In this document: positions 8,240-18,261 of the stretch, piece after piece
Position numbering within the stretch: the first letter of the stretch is position 1
How the letters are laid out: each line of letters starts with the position of its first letter
Source of the DNA: Pseudophaeobacter sp. EL27
Lineage (GTDB): Bacteria; Pseudomonadota; Alphaproteobacteria; Rhodobacterales; Rhodobacteraceae
NCBI RefSeq assembly: GCF_900313025.1
Contig: NZ_OMPQ01000009.1
Location: 674,789 to 738,788 of the forward strand
Direction: 5' to 3'
DNA: 64,000 nucleotides
Notes under the pieces: generated by a model
Databases searched by the model: none
Told to the model about the DNA's origin: nothing
The model's input: the letters and a program-made list of their open reading frames with translations, nothing else
Position numbers and translations under genes: made by a program

Positions 8240-9853
8240 CTAGGGTTTCAACCGAAACCGTTGGATCTTACCCGTTTCGGTCTTTGGCAGCGCTTTGGTA
8301 AAGACCACCGAGCGTGGATATTTGAACGGCGCGATCCCCGCCTTCACATGGTCCTGCAATTGTTTCACCAGTGCATCCGAGGGCATATGCCCGGCAGTAA
8401 GCACCACATGCGCCTCGACGATGGAACCGCGGGCTTCATCGGGCGCCGCAATCACTGCGCATTCAGAGACCGCCTCATGTGACAGCAGCGCCGCCTCAAC
8501 CTCTGGTCCGGCGATATTATAGCCGGAAGAGACAACCATATCATCATTGCGGGCAGCAAAATGCAGATAGCCCTCGGCGTCCATCCTGAAACTGTCCCCG
8601 GTCACGTTCCAGCCGTCCTGCACATAAGACTCCTGTCGGTCATCGGCCAGATAGCGGCAGCCTGTTGGCCCTTTGACCGCCAGTCGGCCGACCTCGCCGC
8701 GCGGTGCCTCATTGCCGTCCCCGTCCAAAATGCGTACCTGGTAGCCCTTGACCGGTTTGCCGGTGCAGGCAGGGCGGTGATCGGAAAACCGATTGGAGAT
8801 AAAGATATGCAGCATCTCAGTGGCACCAATCCCGTCCAGCATTGGCTTGCTGGTCTTGGCGATCCAATCCTCATAGACCGGCGATGGCAGGGTCTCTCCG
8901 GCGGAGACAGCCGCCCTGAGCGAGGTGAGATCCGCCCCCTCCTCCATCGCCTGCAACATCACCCGGTAAGCCGTTGGTGCGGTGAAACAGACGGTTGCCC
9001 GGTATTTCTGAATGATCTCAATCAGGTTCGGGGGCGATGCGTTCTCCAACAGGGTTGCAGTCGCACCAAAGCGCAGCGGGAAAATCGCCAGTCCCCCCAG
9101 GCCAAAAGTAAAAGCCAAAGGCGGCGAACCCACAAAGATATCCTCGGGCTGCACATCCAACACTTCACGAGCATAGCCATCGGCAATGATCAACAGGTCC
9201 CGGTGGAAATGCATCGTCGCCTTGGGCGATCCCGTAGTGCCTGAGGTAAAGCCCAAAAGCGCCACATCATCGCGCCCGGTAGCGACTGCCTGATAGTTCA
9301 CCGGCTTCTCCAGAGCCAGCCGGTCCAGTTCAGCATCGTGGCTAGAGGTGCCATCAAAGCCAACAACAGATTTCAGATAGTTGGAGGTTTTGGCACAGGT
9401 CACCAATTCATCCATCAACCGGGTATCACAAAGCGCATGGCTGATCTCGGCCTTGTCGACGATCTGCCCCAACTCTCCGGCCCGCAGCATGGGCATGGTA
9501 TTGACCACCACCGCACCCACTTTGGTTGCCGCCAACCAGCAGGCCACCATGGCCGGGTTATTGGCCGAGCGGATTAAAACCCGATTCCCCGGTGTTACGC
9601 CCAGGTCCTCGCTCAGCACATGGGCCAGCCGATTGGTCCAGTCTGCCAGTTCCTTATAGGTGCGCCGCCTGCCATTGCCGATCAAGGCTGTATGGTCACC
9701 AAAGCCTTTGGCCACCATGGCATCGGTCAGCTCAACCCCGACATTCAGCCGCTCCGGGTAGTCAAACCCCTCCAGCAAAAACTCAGGCCATTGATCCTGC
9801 GACGGCAGGTTGTCCCGGGTGAATGTATCGCTATGTGCGCTCGCTCCTAGCAT
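8240..9853 (-). CDS. 2-aminobenzoate-CoA ligase-like acyl-CoA synthetase
   Basis: AMP-forming ligase of 537 residues that activates a carboxylic acid as its CoA thioester. It shows the P-loop FTSGTTGSPKATMHFHRD, the adenylate-binding DGIGATEML, the hinge region at VTGDSFRMDAEGY and the late catalytic lysine in TETGKIQRF. Benzoate-CoA-ligase-type features and its place as the last gene of an operon with an aminobenzoyl-CoA monooxygenase/reductase point to anthranilate as substrate. The ATG at 9853 is used, one base after the stop of the preceding gene, with AGGGAGG eight bases upstream. Benzoate or salicylate remain possible substrates. Confidence 0.85.
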   Translation of the reverse strand: MLGASAHSDTFTRDNLPSQDQWPEFLLEGFDYPERLNVGVELTDAMVAKGFGDHTALIGNGRRRTYKELADWTNRLAHVLSEDLGVTPGNRVLIRSANNPAMVACWLAATKVGAVVVNTMPMLRAGELGQIVDKAEISHALCDTRLMDELVTCAKTSNYLKSVVGFDGTSSHDAELDRLALEKPVNYQAVATGRDDVALLGFTSGTTGSPKATMHFHRDLLIIADGYAREVLDVQPEDIFVGSPPLAFTFGLGGLAIFPLRFGATATLLENASPPNLIEIIQKYRATVCFTAPTAYRVMLQAMEEGADLTSLRAAVSAGETLPSPVYEDWIAKTSKPMLDGIGATEMLHIFISNRFSDHRPACTGKPVKGYQVRILDGDGNEAPRGEVGRLAVKGPTGCRYLADDRQESYVQDGWNVTGDSFRMDAEGYLHFAARNDDMVVSSGYNIAGPEVEAALLSHEAVSECAVIAAPDEARGSIVEAHVVLTAGHMPSDALVKQLQDHVKAGIAPFKYPRSVVFTKALPKTETGKIQRFRLKP

Positions 9854-9854
9854 C

Positions 9855-11015
9855 TCACTTGCCTCCCTGAAATGCGCCAAGGGTCTGGCGCGCGATCACC
9901 ACCCGCTGCACATCCGAAGCGCCTTCATAGATGCGCAGGGCGCGAATGTCGCGGTATAGCTCCTCAACCTTCTGGCCGTGGCGCACCCCGTCACCGCCAT
10001 GCAGCTGTACCGCCTTGTCGATAACCTGCTGCGCCTGATCGGTGGAAAACAACTTGGCCATGGCCGCCTCGCGCGTAACGCGCACCGCGCCGCTGTCCTT
10101 GGCCCAGGCTGCCCGATAAACCAACAATGCGGCGGCATCCACATCCAGTGCCATATCGGCGATATGCCCCTGTACCATCTGCAACTCAAACAGCGGTGCC
10201 CCCTGCACCTGCCGACTCGTGACCCGCTCCAGGGCCTCATCCAGCGCACGACGCGCAAAGCCAAGCGCCGCCGCTGCCACGGTCGAGCGGAACACATCCA
10301 GCACCGACATGGCAATTTTGAAGCCCGCGCCGGGCTGGCCGATCAGTGCCGATTTGGGGATCCGACAATCACTGAAGCGCAGGGTGGCCAGGGGGTGCGG
10401 CGCAATCACCTGCTGACGTTCAACCACCTCAAACCCCGGGAGACCTGCGGGCACAACAAAACCCGACAATCCTTTGGCGCCAGGCGCCTCGCCCGTGCGA
10501 GCAAACAGCGTATAGACATCGGCAATGCCGCCATTGGAGATCCAGGTCTTTTCACCATTCAACACATAATGATCACCATCCAGAGTGGCTGTCATGGTGG
10601 AATTGGCCACATCCGATCCTGATTGCGGCTCGGTCAGGGCAAAAGCTGAAATCGCCTTGCCGCTGCGGGTCAAGGGCAACCACTCCGCCTGCTGGGCTTG
10701 GGACCCAAACAATGAGATCGCCCCGGTGCCCAACCCTTGCATGGCAAAGGCAAAATCAGCCAGACCATCATGGCGGGCCAGGGTTTCCCGGATCAGGCAA
10801 AGACTGCGCACATCCAGGGTTTCCCCCGCCATTGCACCGCTGTGCTGCGTCCAGCCACCCGCGCCTAAAGCCGCAACCAGGCTACGACAGGCCGCATCCA
10901 CATCGCCATGGTCAATGCCACTTAGATTTTGCCCAGCCCAAACCTCCAGCGCATCGGCCAACTCCCGATGCCGCTCCTCAAAAAACGGCCAACTCAAAAA
11001 GCTCCGGTCTGCCAT
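9855..11015 (-). CDS. acyl-CoA dehydrogenase of the anthranilate operon
   Basis: FAD-dependent dehydrogenase of 386 residues. It carries [11 protein letters not shown] (flavin and substrate contact), [10 protein letters not shown], and the C-terminal [18 protein letters not shown] with the expected catalytic glutamate. In the cluster it would oxidise an alicyclic CoA ester made after ring reduction. The start is supported by GGGAGGG a few bases upstream. The gene follows enoyl-CoA hydratase after an 80-base gap that holds a hairpin repeat unit. Confidence 0.87.
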   Translation of the reverse strand: MADRSFLSWPFFEERHRELADALEVWAGQNLSGIDHGDVDAACRSLVAALGAGGWTQHSGAMAGETLDVRSLCLIRETLARHDGLADFAFAMQGLGTGAISLFGSQAQQAEWLPLTRSGKAISAFALTEPQSGSDVANSTMTATLDGDHYVLNGEKTWISNGGIADVYTLFARTGEAPGAKGLSGFVVPAGLPGFEVVERQQVIAPHPLATLRFSDCRIPKSALIGQPGAGFKIAMSVLDVFRSTVAAAALGFARRALDEALERVTSRQVQGAPLFELQMVQGHIADMALDVDAAALLVYRAAWAKDSGAVRVTREAAMAKLFSTDQAQQVIDKAVQLHGGDGVRHGQKVEELYRDIRALRIYEGASDVQRVVIARQTLGAFQGGK

Positions 11016-11029
11016 CTTTCCCTCCCAGT

Positions 11030-11076
11030 ATCATCTTTCCCCAAATATTCCCGCCGGAGGCATCCCCCGATGCCTC
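11030..11076 (-). repeat. hairpin-plus-tail repeat unit, variant form
   Basis: On the minus strand a hairpin (GAGGCATC-GGGG-GATGCCTC, 11057-11076) is followed by a tail of the form CGGGAATATTTGGGGAAAGA. The layout resembles the units at 26324 and 31694, with a different tail sequence. It sits inside the operon between enoyl-CoA hydratase and acyl-CoA dehydrogenase genes. Confidence 0.55.
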
Positions 11077-11094
11077 AAACGACACACCGGCGGC

Positions 11095-11898
11095 TCAATC
11101 GCCTTCAAAAACCGGCTTTTCCTTGTTCACAAAGGCATGATAGGCGCGCTCAAAATCAGCCGTCTGCATGCAGATCGCCTGCGCCTGAGCCTCGGCCTCA
11201 ATGGCCTGCTCAATCGACATCGACCACTCCTGCGCCAGCATTGTCTTGGTCATCATATTGCCAAACCCCGGCCCTGCAGCGATACGTTCCGCCAATGCCT
11301 GTGCCTCGGCCTCCAGCTCAGAGGCCGCGACCAGCTTGTTATGAAAACCCCAGGCCGCACCTTCTTCTGCACTCATCGAGCGCCCGGTATAGAGCAGCTC
11401 TGCCGCACGGCCCTGGCCGATGATCCGGGGCAGGATGGCACAGGCTCCCATGTCACAACCCGCAAGCCCAACGCGAGTGAACAAAAAGGCCGTCTTGGCT
11501 TCTGGTGTGGCAATCCGCAGATCCGAGGCCATGGCAATAATTGCCCCTGCGCCCACACAGATGCCATCAATCGCCGCGATCACCGGCTTACCACAGTTGA
11601 CAATCGCCTTGACCAGATCGCCAGTCATCCGGGTAAAGGCGAGCAGTTCCTTCATGCTCATCTTGGTCAGTGGGCCAATGATATCATGCACATCGCCGCC
11701 CGAGCTGAAGTTGCCACCATTGGAGGCAAAGACCACCGCCTTGACAGTATCATCATAGTGCAAATCCCGGAACCAATCCCGCAGCTCGCCGTAGCTGTCA
11801 AAGGTCAGCGGGTTTTTGCGCTCTGGCCGGTCCAGAGAAACCGTGGCAATGCCATCCTCAATCCTGCACAGGAAATGCTTGGTGTCGATCTGGGTCAT
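11095..11898 (-). CDS. enoyl-CoA hydratase/isomerase of the anthranilate operon
   Basis: Crotonase-family protein of 267 residues. It shows the start [20 protein letters not shown], the oxyanion-hole segment [10 protein letters not shown] and the second oxyanion strand [20 protein letters not shown]. It probably hydrates the unsaturated CoA ester made by the adjacent dehydrogenase. Its ATG overlaps the stop codon of the MarR gene by one base, so translation is likely coupled. Confidence 0.87.
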   Translation of the reverse strand: MTQIDTKHFLCRIEDGIATVSLDRPERKNPLTFDSYGELRDWFRDLHYDDTVKAVVFASNGGNFSSGGDVHDIIGPLTKMSMKELLAFTRMTGDLVKAIVNCGKPVIAAIDGICVGAGAIIAMASDLRIATPEAKTAFLFTRVGLAGCDMGACAILPRIIGQGRAAELLYTGRSMSAEEGAAWGFHNKLVAASELEAEAQALAERIAAGPGFGNMMTKTMLAQEWSMSIEQAIEAEAQAQAICMQTADFERAYHAFVNKEKPVFEGD

Positions 11899-12350
11899 TA
11901 CATGTTTTCCTTCTTGTCCAACCGCCGGGTCACTGCATCCAGCGCCTCGGACAGGCCCAGGGCCGCCTCTGGCGCCACAGCGGCAAAAATCTCATCAATC
12001 CAGTTCTCATGAGCGGCGGCCTGACGGGTAAATTCCGCCTCGCCTTCCGGGGTAAGCCGCACCCGGCTGGCCCGGCGGTCTCCGGGAACTTTCTCCCGCA
12101 GCACATGGCCATCTTCGACCAGACGCTCGACAATCCCGGTCACATTGCCATTGGAGACCTTCAAGACGTTCGACAATTCACTCATCTTCAGCCCCTGCCC
12201 ATGTTGCGACAGAGCCGCCATCACGTCAAAACGGGGCAAGGTCGTCTGAAACTCCTGCCGCAGGTTCTCCCGCAGAGCACTCTCGACGCTGCGGGTTGCC
12301 TTCAACAGCCGCAGCCAGAGCCGCAACCGATCCTTTGATATCGTGCTCAA
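11898..12350 (-). CDS. MarR-family regulator embedded in the anthranilate operon
   Basis: A 150-residue winged-helix regulator. The recognition region [39 protein letters not shown] and wing [16 protein letters not shown] are typical of MarR. Its start overlaps the preceding SDR gene by four bases and its end overlaps the next gene, so it is made with the enzymes it presumably controls. CoA-thioester-responsive MarR proteins are known for related aromatic-CoA pathways; by analogy the ligand could be 2-aminobenzoyl-CoA. A likely operator is described at 15418-15447. Confidence 0.9.
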   Translation of the reverse strand: MSTISKDRLRLWLRLLKATRSVESALRENLRQEFQTTLPRFDVMAALSQHGQGLKMSELSNVLKVSNGNVTGIVERLVEDGHVLREKVPGDRRASRVRLTPEGEAEFTRQAAAHENWIDEIFAAVAPEAALGLSEALDAVTRRLDKKENM

Positions 12351-13072
12351 ACTTCTCCTCCTGACACGCTCATGGCGTGCCCATTGACCGAGGCTGCCCC
12401 TTGGGACGCCAGAAACACCGCCGTCGCGGCCACTTCTTCTGGTGTAATCAGTCGCTGCATCGGATTGCCGCCCACGACCATCTTCAGTGCCTTTTCATGG
12501 GGGATCTCATAGCGCGCCATAAGCCCGGATATCGCGGTTTCTGCCATCTCGGTATCAACAAAGCCGGGACAGATTGCATTGCAGGTGATGCCGCGTTTGG
12601 CTACGTTTTGCGCAACTGAACGCACCAGCCCCAGCACCCCATGTTTGGACGCTGCATAGGCGGGGATCTGCGCGCCGCCCTGCAGAGATGCGGTCGATGC
12701 AATTGCAATCAGCCGCCCGCCCTGTTCCATGCCCGCCCGCAGTGCCGCCCGGAAAGTCAGGAATGTCCCAGTCATGTTGACCGTCACGGTGCGCTGCCAC
12801 TCCTCCAGCGAGACCTCCTCAATGGGCGCCGCGACACCAGCGCCGGCATTGGCGATGACCACGTCGTAAGGCCTCTCAAAAAGCGCCGCCACCTGCTCTT
12901 CGTTGGTGACATCCGCCAGGCGGAGGTCCATCCCGCGCCCCTCTGCGGCCGCCTCCAGCGGCTCCCTGCGGCGGCCGGCCACTGTGACTTCACAGCCCTC
13001 ATCCGCAAAGGCATGGGCTATCGCCTTGCCAATCCCAGTGCCACCACCTGTAACCAAAACCCTGCGCGTCAT
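12347..13072 (-). CDS. short-chain dehydrogenase/reductase of the anthranilate operon
   Basis: NAD(P)-dependent SDR of 241 residues with [10 protein letters not shown] at residues 8-17, NAGAG near 95, catalytic YAASK near 155 and a preceding serine in ASTASLQGG. It presumably oxidises the hydroxyacyl-CoA formed by the hydratase, or acts on the reduced ring. The start overlaps the monooxygenase/reductase stop by four bases (ATGA) and its end overlaps MarR by four bases. Confidence 0.88.
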   Translation of the reverse strand: MTRRVLVTGGGTGIGKAIAHAFADEGCEVTVAGRRREPLEAAAEGRGMDLRLADVTNEEQVAALFERPYDVVIANAGAGVAAPIEEVSLEEWQRTVTVNMTGTFLTFRAALRAGMEQGGRLIAIASTASLQGGAQIPAYAASKHGVLGLVRSVAQNVAKRGITCNAICPGFVDTEMAETAISGLMARYEIPHEKALKMVVGGNPMQRLITPEEVAATAVFLASQGAASVNGHAMSVSGGEV

Positions 13073-15363
13073 GCCCGGATCACCTCCGCTTCACGATCTG
13101 CAAGCCGCCAGGCCTGGTCGCGTCCGGCCTCATAAGGCTGGGGCCAGTTGCCCGATCGGTCACCGATCTTGGTGGCTTCATGTAATGTCCAATAGGGATC
13201 CGCCAGATGCGGGCGGCCAACGCAGACCAAATCTGCCCGCCCGGCCATCAGGATCGAATTGGCATGATCCGCCTCGTAGATATTGCCCACGGCCATAGTC
13301 GCCAGTGCCGCCTCATTGCGGATGCGATCCGAGAAGGGCGTCTGGAACATGCGGCCATAGACTGGCTGTCCCTCGATAGAGGTCTGGCCAGCCGAGACAT
13401 CAATGATATCAACCCCGGCCTGCGCGAAGGCACGGGCGATTTCAACCGCCTCTTCTGGCGTAACCCCGGCCTCGCCCAGCCAATCGGTGGCAGAGATCCG
13501 CACCGACATGGGTTTCTCAGCGGGCCAGACCGCGCGCATGGCAGCAAAGACCTCTAACGGGTAGCGCAGCCGGTTTTCCAGGGACCCACCATAAGAATCC
13601 GCCCGAATGTTCGATATTGGTGAGATGAAGGAGGAAATCAGGTAGCCATGAGCCGCATGAAGTTCGATCATATCAAACCCACAACGCGCCGCCATTTCAG
13701 CCGAAGCGGCAAACGCCCTCTTCACCTCACCCATTTCGGCCAGGCTGATCTCGCGCGGGGTGGCATTATTCGGTGACCATGCCAAGGCTGAGGCCGACAC
13801 CAGCTCCCAGTTATCAGAGACCAATGGGGCATCCATTTGCTCCCAACCGACCTGGGTCGATCCCTTGCGGCCTGAATGGCCGATTTGACAGCAGATCTTT
13901 GCATCGGTCTGTTGATGTACAAAATCCACCAGGCGTTTCCAGGCCGCCTCATGCTCTGGTGCATAAAGACCCGGACATCCCGGGGTAATCCGCCCCTCGG
14001 CACTGACGCAGGTCATCTCGGTGTAGACCAGGCCCGCGCCACCTTTGGCCCGTTCCCCGTAATGGATCAGATGCCAGTCCGTCGGGCAGCCATCCACTGC
14101 CTTGTACTGCGCCATCGGAGACACCACGATGCGGTTCTGCAATGTCATATCCCGCAGCTGATAGGGGGCAAACATCGGCGGGCGCACGGGGGCGTCGCTG
14201 GGTGCTCCTGCTTTTTGCTGAAACCACCGCTCAGCCGACTTCAGCCATTTGGGATCGCGTAAACGAAGGTTTTCATGAGAAATCCGCTGACTGCGGGTGA
14301 GCAGGGAATAGTTGAACTGTACCGGATCCATGCCAAGATACCGCTCGACATCCTCGAACCACTCCAGGGAATTGCGCGCCGCCGATTGCAGACGCAGCAC
14401 ATCCAGGCGGCGTTCCTCCTGGTAACGTTCAAAGGCCCGCTCCAGGCTTGCTTCGGTAGAGATCAGTTCGGCCAGGGCGATAGCACTGTCAAAGGCTAGC
14501 CTGGAGCCCGAGCCAATCGAAAAATGTGCCGTCGCCGAAGCATCGCCCAGCAAAACCACATTTTCATGATGCCACTTGTCGCAGAGCACCCGCGGGAAAT
14601 TGATCCAGACCGCCGAACCACGCAGGTGATCAGCATTGGACATCAGCGCATGGCCGCCAAGATGATCGGCAAAGATCTCCTCGCAGGTGCGGATGATCTC
14701 CTCCTTGGACATGTCCTCAAATCCCCAGCGTTCCCAGGTCTCGCCAGAACATTCCACAATCACGGTCGCGGTGTCATCGTCGAATTGGTAAGCGTGGATC
14801 CAGACCCAGCCATGTTTGGTTTTTTCAAATACAAAGGTAAATGCATCATCAAACTTCTGATGGGTGCCAAGCCAGATAAACTTGCAGGGTCGCACGTCAA
14901 TATTGGGTTTGAAGTGGTCGGCAAACTCGCTGCGAACGGCAGAGTTCAACCCGTCGCAACCAACAACAACGTCATAATCGGATTGATAGGCCGAAGCAGG
15001 CTTTGCCCGGGTTTCAAACTGAAGATCGACGCCCAGCTCTTTCGCGCGCTCCTGCAAGACCAACAGCATCTTCTTGCGGCCAATGCCCGCAAAACCATGC
15101 CCTTCAGAGACGGTCCTCACCCCCTCTTGCACGACAGCGATGTCGTCCCAATAAGCAAAACTCTCTTTGATCGCCTGGGCGCTTTGCGGGTCATTTTGAC
15201 TGAGATTATCGAGCGCATCATCTGACAGCACCACGCCCCAACCAAAGGTATCATCCGCTTTGTTTTGCTCAAAAACCGTTACTTCGGTCTCAGGCTGTCG
15301 CAGCTTTAGCGAGATTGCAAAATAGAGCCCCGCAGGCCCCCCTCCCAAACATGCGACTTTCAT
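13069..15363 (-). CDS. anthraniloyl-CoA monooxygenase/reductase (two-domain flavoenzyme)
   Basis: Key enzyme of the operon, 764 residues. The N-terminal half is a flavin monooxygenase ([19 protein letters not shown] fold, [28 protein letters not shown]). From about residue 395 a second domain is an old-yellow-enzyme reductase ([41 protein letters not shown]). This fusion is the architecture known from Azoarcus evansii, where 2-aminobenzoyl-CoA is hydroxylated and the ring then reduced in one protein; database names often read salicylyl-CoA 5-hydroxylase. It is the first gene of the operon, and its GGGAAG ribosome site and promoter lie just upstream. Confidence 0.92.
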   Translation of the reverse strand: MKVACLGGGPAGLYFAISLKLRQPETEVTVFEQNKADDTFGWGVVLSDDALDNLSQNDPQSAQAIKESFAYWDDIAVVQEGVRTVSEGHGFAGIGRKKMLLVLQERAKELGVDLQFETRAKPASAYQSDYDVVVGCDGLNSAVRSEFADHFKPNIDVRPCKFIWLGTHQKFDDAFTFVFEKTKHGWVWIHAYQFDDDTATVIVECSGETWERWGFEDMSKEEIIRTCEEIFADHLGGHALMSNADHLRGSAVWINFPRVLCDKWHHENVVLLGDASATAHFSIGSGSRLAFDSAIALAELISTEASLERAFERYQEERRLDVLRLQSAARNSLEWFEDVERYLGMDPVQFNYSLLTRSQRISHENLRLRDPKWLKSAERWFQQKAGAPSDAPVRPPMFAPYQLRDMTLQNRIVVSPMAQYKAVDGCPTDWHLIHYGERAKGGAGLVYTEMTCVSAEGRITPGCPGLYAPEHEAAWKRLVDFVHQQTDAKICCQIGHSGRKGSTQVGWEQMDAPLVSDNWELVSASALAWSPNNATPREISLAEMGEVKRAFAASAEMAARCGFDMIELHAAHGYLISSFISPISNIRADSYGGSLENRLRYPLEVFAAMRAVWPAEKPMSVRISATDWLGEAGVTPEEAVEIARAFAQAGVDIIDVSAGQTSIEGQPVYGRMFQTPFSDRIRNEAALATMAVGNIYEADHANSILMAGRADLVCVGRPHLADPYWTLHEATKIGDRSGNWPQPYEAGRDQAWRLADREAEVIRA

Positions 15364-15396
15364 GACAGCACTTCCCTGAAACCAGAATATCTATTC

Positions 15397-15447
15397 AGGA
15401 TAAGTCAGCGGGAAAAACTTTCAAGCTTAAAGTTTCATACTTGAAGG
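15397..15447 (-). promoter_or_regulatory. promoter and MarR-type inverted repeat of the anthranilate operon
   Basis: On the minus strand TTGAAA (15419-15424) and TATCCT (15397-15402) are separated by 16 bases, forming a promoter 34 bases upstream of the first start codon. The -35 lies within one arm of an inverted repeat, TTCAAG and CTTGAA with a 14-base spacer (15418-15447 with one flanking mismatch). The centres of the arms are 22 bases apart, two helical turns, as expected for a dimeric repressor. Confidence 0.6.
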
Positions 15448-15975
15448 TTTTAACAATCTCTCCCCCCTCCAGCCTGCAAAGCTGGGCAGCCTCCCCCGTG
15501 AGCACAGAAGGTAATGTAAGCCATCATACTGACCTGCACCCACACTACAGGGAGTGATGATTTTATCTTTATTAACAAAATATTAAAAGGTGAACTTATG
15601 TGGATAACACTGTGGACGAACACAGGATAAACCGCCGACTTGTTGAGACAGAGACAGGGCTTCATCAGGCTCCACATAGGAATTCGGGAAAAATGCTCCG
15701 CACTTTGGTCCCTCTGTGCTACCGCCCCCCGGCGATCCGCCCGGCTTGGCGCTAAAGGTTGAAAAAACACAAATTTTGACAGACATTTACGATAGATTGC
15801 TGAAATTTTACGGAATATCACAATGAAGAGTATCTGGAAAACGCCCAAACTGGGCATAGTCCAGACAAAATGGTAGAGGGGACGGAGAGAGAAAGTTCAA
15901 GTGAACACTTAGGCCAATGCCCTAGGAAATCTTAAAGAAAGGCCACCGAGGCACAATAGGTCAGACCATTCGACG
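15448..15975. other. gene-free stretch with AT-rich core and DnaA-box-like 9-mers
   Basis: No convincing gene. An AT-rich segment (15558-15590) is followed by the exact DnaA-box complement TGTGGATAA (15599-15607), then TGTGGACGA (15611-15619) and ACAGGATAA (15622-15630), all in the same orientation. Further right lies a short imperfect palindrome GTTCA-AG-TGAAC (about 15894-15905). Open frames here lack ribosome sites. The nearby genes are not typical origin neighbours. Confidence 0.4.
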
Positions 15976-18216
15976 TCAAACCTCACGCAGGTAGCGCATT
16001 ACCGCCTCACGCACCGATTGGTCACCGCGATGCCGTGCCTCAAAGATGACCCTCCGCAAATCCTGAAGGTCAACTCGCATTAACAAAGACTTAACGGGCC
16101 CAATTGAAGCTGGTCGCATGGAAAGTGTCCGCACGCCCATTGCTGCAAGACAGGCAGCCTCGATGGGGCGTCCGGCGTCTTCACCACAGAAGCTGAGCGA
16201 GGTGCCCGAGATGGAACAGCGCTCCACAATCTGCTCAATGAAGCTGAGGAAGCTGACATTCAAACTGTCATAGCGCTTGCGGACGCGCTCATTCTCACGG
16301 TCTGCGGCAAAGAAAAACTGCTTCAGATCGTTGCCGCCGATGGAAATGAAATCGACCTCATCAAAGAATTTTTGCGGCGCAAAGGCCAGCGAGGGAGTCT
16401 CCAGCATGGCGCCAATTTCCAGGCTTTCGGGCAGCGCATGCCCCAGGATACGTTCTCGTTCCAGCGTCTTGCTCACCTCGTTGCGCGCGGCACGAAACTC
16501 CTCTGCCTGGGCCACAAAGGGGAACATCACAGTCAGCGGGCGCCCCTCGGCTGCGCGCATCAGCGCCTGCAGCTGCATCCGCATGATGCCCGGCTTATCC
16601 AAGCCCACCCGGATAGCACGCCAGCCCAGGGCCGGGTTTGGCTCGTCATTTGGCTTCATATAGGGCAGGACCTTGTCTGACCCAATATCCAAAGTTCGAA
16701 ATACAACCCGCTTGCCCTGGGCCGCATCCAGCACCCGCTTATACAGCGCCACCAGCTCAGACCGCCGGGGCATCTGGTTGCGCACCAGGAACTGTAGCTC
16801 GGTGCGAAACAGGCCAACCCCCTCAGCGCCGGAGTTTTCCAGCGACGGCAAATCGGCCATCAGACCCGCGTTCATCACCAGGTCGATCTTGCAACCATCC
16901 TGGGTCACAGCGGCCTTGTCGCGGATCGAGACATAGCGCTCCTGCGCCTGGGCCAACATGGCAATCTTGTCACGGAAGGCGCTCACAACACTGTCATCCG
17001 GGCGCAGATGCACCACGCCCTGCTCGCCATCCACCATAATGTGGTCGCCGTTCAGCGCCTCGTTGGTGATGCGTTTGGTATTGACCACCAGAGGGATCGC
17101 CAACGCCCGGGCGACGATCGCCGCATGGGAGCCAACCGAGCCTTCTTCCAGCACGATGCCCTTGAGATTACGGCCATACTCCAACAGTTCTGCAGGGCCG
17201 ATATTTCGGGCAACCAGAATAGGATCATCCGGCAGTTCAGCGCCGGTTTCAGCCCCCTGCCCGGTGAGAATACGCAGCAGACGGTTGGACAGATCGTCCA
17301 GATCACTAAGCCGCTCCCGCAAATAGGCATCCTGCACCTGAGAAAGCCTTGCGCGCGCCTGAGATTGCTCCTTTTCAACAGCCGCCTCAGCGCTCAAGCC
17401 CCGCGCGATATCCTCTTCCATGCGCCGCATCCAGCCCTTGGAATTGGCGAACATGCGATAGGCTTCAAGAACCTGTAGCTGCTCCTTGTCGCCATTCTGC
17501 GAGATCTCCAGCATCTTGTCGACGCCAACGCGCAACTGTTCCACCGCCTCATGCAGGCGCTCCAGCTCTTTGTCGGGGTCATCCGCAATTGGATTGGTGA
17601 CCAGCACGCGTGGCTCATGAAGCCAAACATGCCCCTCTGCAGCGCCTTCCTGTGCTGCTGTTCCTGGCAGCAAAACCGGCTGCTGGTGCAATGGGGAGAG
17701 GCCGGACTCCTCGCCGACAAAAGCCCCCAGCTCTGTCATCTCGGCGATGACCATGGCGACCACTTCCAGCGCATAGACCGCATCAGCAGAGAATTCGCGC
17801 GCGTCTTTTGATTGCACAACCAAAACGCCCAGCATTTCGCCAAGCCGCTGGATCGGGATACCCAAGAAGGAGGAGAACCGCTCTTCGCCGGTTTCCGGCA
17901 TGTAGCGGAATCCCTTGGCGTTGGGGGCATCGGGGGTGTTGATCACCTTGCCAAACTTGGCAACGCGCCCAACCAGCCCCTCGCCAATCCGCATCCGGGT
18001 CTGGTGTACGGATTCGACGTTCAGACCTTCACTGGCACAAAGCTCAAGCGTTTCATCATCGCGAAACAGATAGACCGAGCAAACCTCGGTGCCCATGCTA
18101 TCGCCGATAAGATGCGTGATCTTGTCCAGACGGGCCTGGCCGGGGTCTTCCCCAGCCATGGCCTCTCGCAAGCGGCCAAGCAGCTTGCGGCTTTCTGATT
18201 CAGTAGATTCGACCAT
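15976..18216 (-). CDS. ptsP: phosphoenolpyruvate-protein phosphotransferase PtsP (EI-Ntr)
   Basis: First enzyme of the nitrogen-related phosphotransfer system, passing phosphate from PEP to NPr. The 746-residue protein has an N-terminal GAF domain (about 25-165), a linker, the phosphohistidine domain with GSVGSHAAIVARAL near residue 360, and a C-terminal PEP-binding barrel with EGVGLFRTELQFL and SIGGNDLKQF. The length and GAF fusion separate it from sugar-PTS enzyme I. It lies 45 bases downstream of lysC on the same strand, an arrangement that suggests co-transcription. Confidence 0.95.
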   Translation of the reverse strand: MVESTESESRKLLGRLREAMAGEDPGQARLDKITHLIGDSMGTEVCSVYLFRDDETLELCASEGLNVESVHQTRMRIGEGLVGRVAKFGKVINTPDAPNAKGFRYMPETGEERFSSFLGIPIQRLGEMLGVLVVQSKDAREFSADAVYALEVVAMVIAEMTELGAFVGEESGLSPLHQQPVLLPGTAAQEGAAEGHVWLHEPRVLVTNPIADDPDKELERLHEAVEQLRVGVDKMLEISQNGDKEQLQVLEAYRMFANSKGWMRRMEEDIARGLSAEAAVEKEQSQARARLSQVQDAYLRERLSDLDDLSNRLLRILTGQGAETGAELPDDPILVARNIGPAELLEYGRNLKGIVLEEGSVGSHAAIVARALAIPLVVNTKRITNEALNGDHIMVDGEQGVVHLRPDDSVVSAFRDKIAMLAQAQERYVSIRDKAAVTQDGCKIDLVMNAGLMADLPSLENSGAEGVGLFRTELQFLVRNQMPRRSELVALYKRVLDAAQGKRVVFRTLDIGSDKVLPYMKPNDEPNPALGWRAIRVGLDKPGIMRMQLQALMRAAEGRPLTVMFPFVAQAEEFRAARNEVSKTLERERILGHALPESLEIGAMLETPSLAFAPQKFFDEVDFISIGGNDLKQFFFAADRENERVRKRYDSLNVSFLSFIEQIVERCSISGTSLSFCGEDAGRPIEAACLAAMGVRTLSMRPASIGPVKSLLMRVDLQDLRRVIFEARHRGDQSVREAVMRYLREV

Positions 18217-18261
18217 GGGCCCTGTTCACATATTCTTTTTGTGGCAGGCAGCCCAAAAGGA

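Noticed and set aside
15599-15631. Short plus-strand ORF encoding a ten-residue peptide with two tryptophans after an AAGG ribosome-like site, resembling a trp leader
   Set aside because: No trp or other plus-strand gene follows; the next gene is on the opposite strand. The overlapping DnaA-box-like sequence explains the letters equally well.
15450-15857. 135-aa minus-strand ORF in the gap before ptsP
   Set aside because: No ribosome site, unusual composition, and it overlaps the AT-rich region and the operator of the next operon.
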